Source of the DNA: Microbacterium oxydans
GTDB lineage: Bacteria > Actinomycetota > Actinomycetes > Actinomycetales > Microbacteriaceae
Length of the DNA stretch: 64,000 bases
Reading direction: 5' to 3'
NCBI RefSeq assembly: GCF_000956525.1
Contig: NZ_JYIW01000026.1
Location: 186,001-250,000, forward strand
Under the pieces are notes generated by a model. That model saw only the letters and a list, made by a program, of their open reading frames with translations. It was not told where the DNA came from and did no database searches. The number at the start of each line of letters is the position of its first letter. Positions within the stretch are counted from its first letter, which is position 1. Positions 63,560 through 64,000 of the stretch are shown here, piece after piece. The translations under genes were made by a program, and so were the position numbers.

Positions 63560-63565
63560 TAGAAT
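63560..63565 (+). promoter_or_regulatory. Candidate -10 box of the suf operon
   Basis: TAGAAT would give a leader of about 165 bases before sufB, the longest in this window. Confidence 0.45.
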
Positions 63566-63736
63566 CGGATTGTTGTGATGAGCGCTTCCCGCGCTGAAGC
63601 ATCGTCAACAGTTTAGGCGCGATGGATGCGCTGGTGATGAGGGCCCTTTCGAGGCACCGGCTCCCCGCAGACTCGACGGGGGATCAGGTGCGTCGGAGCG
63701 GATGACACCGTTGAGGCCTAACAAGGAGAGTGTGTG
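63566..63736 (+). other. Long leader before sufB with two short ORFs
   Basis: This stretch holds a 12-codon ORF (63578-63616, MSASRAEASSTV) and a 27-codon ORF (63622-63705, starting MDALVMRALSRHRLP). Neither overlaps the sufB start and neither is recognised. The leader may carry regulatory RNA structure, but I see no known riboswitch. Confidence 0.3.
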
Positions 63737-64000
63737 ATGTCGGATGTGCTGATCGACCGCCCGGAGCTGGACAGCCTGGGGGTGTACGAATTCGGCTGGC
63801 ACGACGCGGACGCCGCGGGTGCCATCGCGAAACGCGGAATCTCCGAAGAGGTCGTCCGAGGGATCTCGGCGCTCAAGAACGAACCCGAATGGATGCTGAA
63901 GACCCGTCTCAAGGGGTATCAGCTCTTCGGAAAGAAGCCGATGCCGACCTGGGGTGCGGACCTCAGCGAGATCGACTTCGACAACATCAAGTACTTCGTC
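63737..64000 (+). CDS. sufB: Fe-S cluster assembly protein SufB, N-terminal part
   Basis: The first 88 codons are present and the gene runs off the right edge. MSDVLIDRPELDSLGVYEFGWHD, then GISEEVVRGISALKNEPEWMLKTRLKGYQLF and MPTWGADLSEIDFDNIKYFV, is the typical SufB N-terminus. SufB is the scaffold of the SufBCD complex, where Fe-S clusters are built. Start ATG 63737 has AAGGAG upstream at a good distance. It is probably the first gene of a suf operon, divergent from ctaA. Confidence 0.95.
   Translation, partial: MSDVLIDRPELDSLGVYEFGWHDADAAGAIAKRGISEEVVRGISALKNEPEWMLKTRLKGYQLFGKKPMPTWGADLSEIDFDNIKYFV

Overview
The window is a high-GC chromosomal segment from an actinobacterium, most probably Microbacterium or a close Microbacteriaceae relative. 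The evidence is the GC-rich codon use, a HrcA/CIRCE-controlled dnaJ2-type dnaJ, an OpcA-dependent glucose-6-phosphate dehydrogenase operon, a 584-residue actinobacterial-type LeuA, and many leaderless genes in which a TANNNT -10 box sits 6-7 bases before the start codon. The genus is inferred from gene order and protein resemblance recalled from memory, not from a search.

Layout. 1-3.1 kb: the end of a GH3 hydrolase, then a minus-strand trio (a protein resembling actinobacterial 3-methyladenine DNA glycosylases, an App1-type phosphatase, DedA) divergent from pabB. 4.5-15.3 kb: leuS, comEA, comEC and holA. comEA and comEC are separated by about 4 kb of accessory genes, a diverged second copy of the comEC 5' end, half of a secreted serine protease and other gene scraps. 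15.4-23.6 kb: rpsT, an MFS transporter, an alpha/beta hydrolase and a dipeptide/oligopeptide ABC importer (two permeases, one fused double ATPase, a lipoprotein receptor). 23.9-28.2 kb: lepA, two tandem DUF1990 genes and hemW. 28.2-36.9 kb: a carboxylesterase divergent from a stress and RNA-processing cluster, hrcA-dnaJ-rsmE-HIT-phoH-ybeY-CNNM/CBS-era. 36.9-44.7 kb: an oxidoreductase, a lipoprotein, leuA with a leucine-rich leader peptide, a TRIC-type channel, recO-uppS, a small P-loop kinase, a DsbA-family protein and a glutathione peroxidase. 44.7-50.1 kb: dusB-dgt-dnaG, an orphan ABC ATPase and tRNA-Asn. 50.2-60.7 kb: a septum-formation-type lipoprotein, def, a DMT transporter and the compact pentose-phosphate operon tkt-tal-pgi-zwf-opcA-pgl. 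60.9-64 kb: ctaB, a small membrane protein, ctaA, and the start of the suf iron-sulphur operon.

Expression logic. At least a dozen genes look leaderless. Operons are stitched together by ATGA/GTGA overlaps, which implies heavy use of termination-reinitiation. The most unusual pattern is an extension of this: short upstream ORFs whose stop codon overlaps the start codon of the real gene. They occur before comEC, before the comEC relic, before the MFS gene and before the DMT gene, and in three of these four cases the main start has no visible Shine-Dalgarno sequence. Other regulatory points worth attention are the leuA leader, paired direct repeats at the septum-formation gene promoter, an inverted repeat bracketing the tkt -10 box, and a dispersed TTCGAC/GTCGAAG hairpin repeat.

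I found no CRISPR array, intact insertion sequence, prophage or rRNA.
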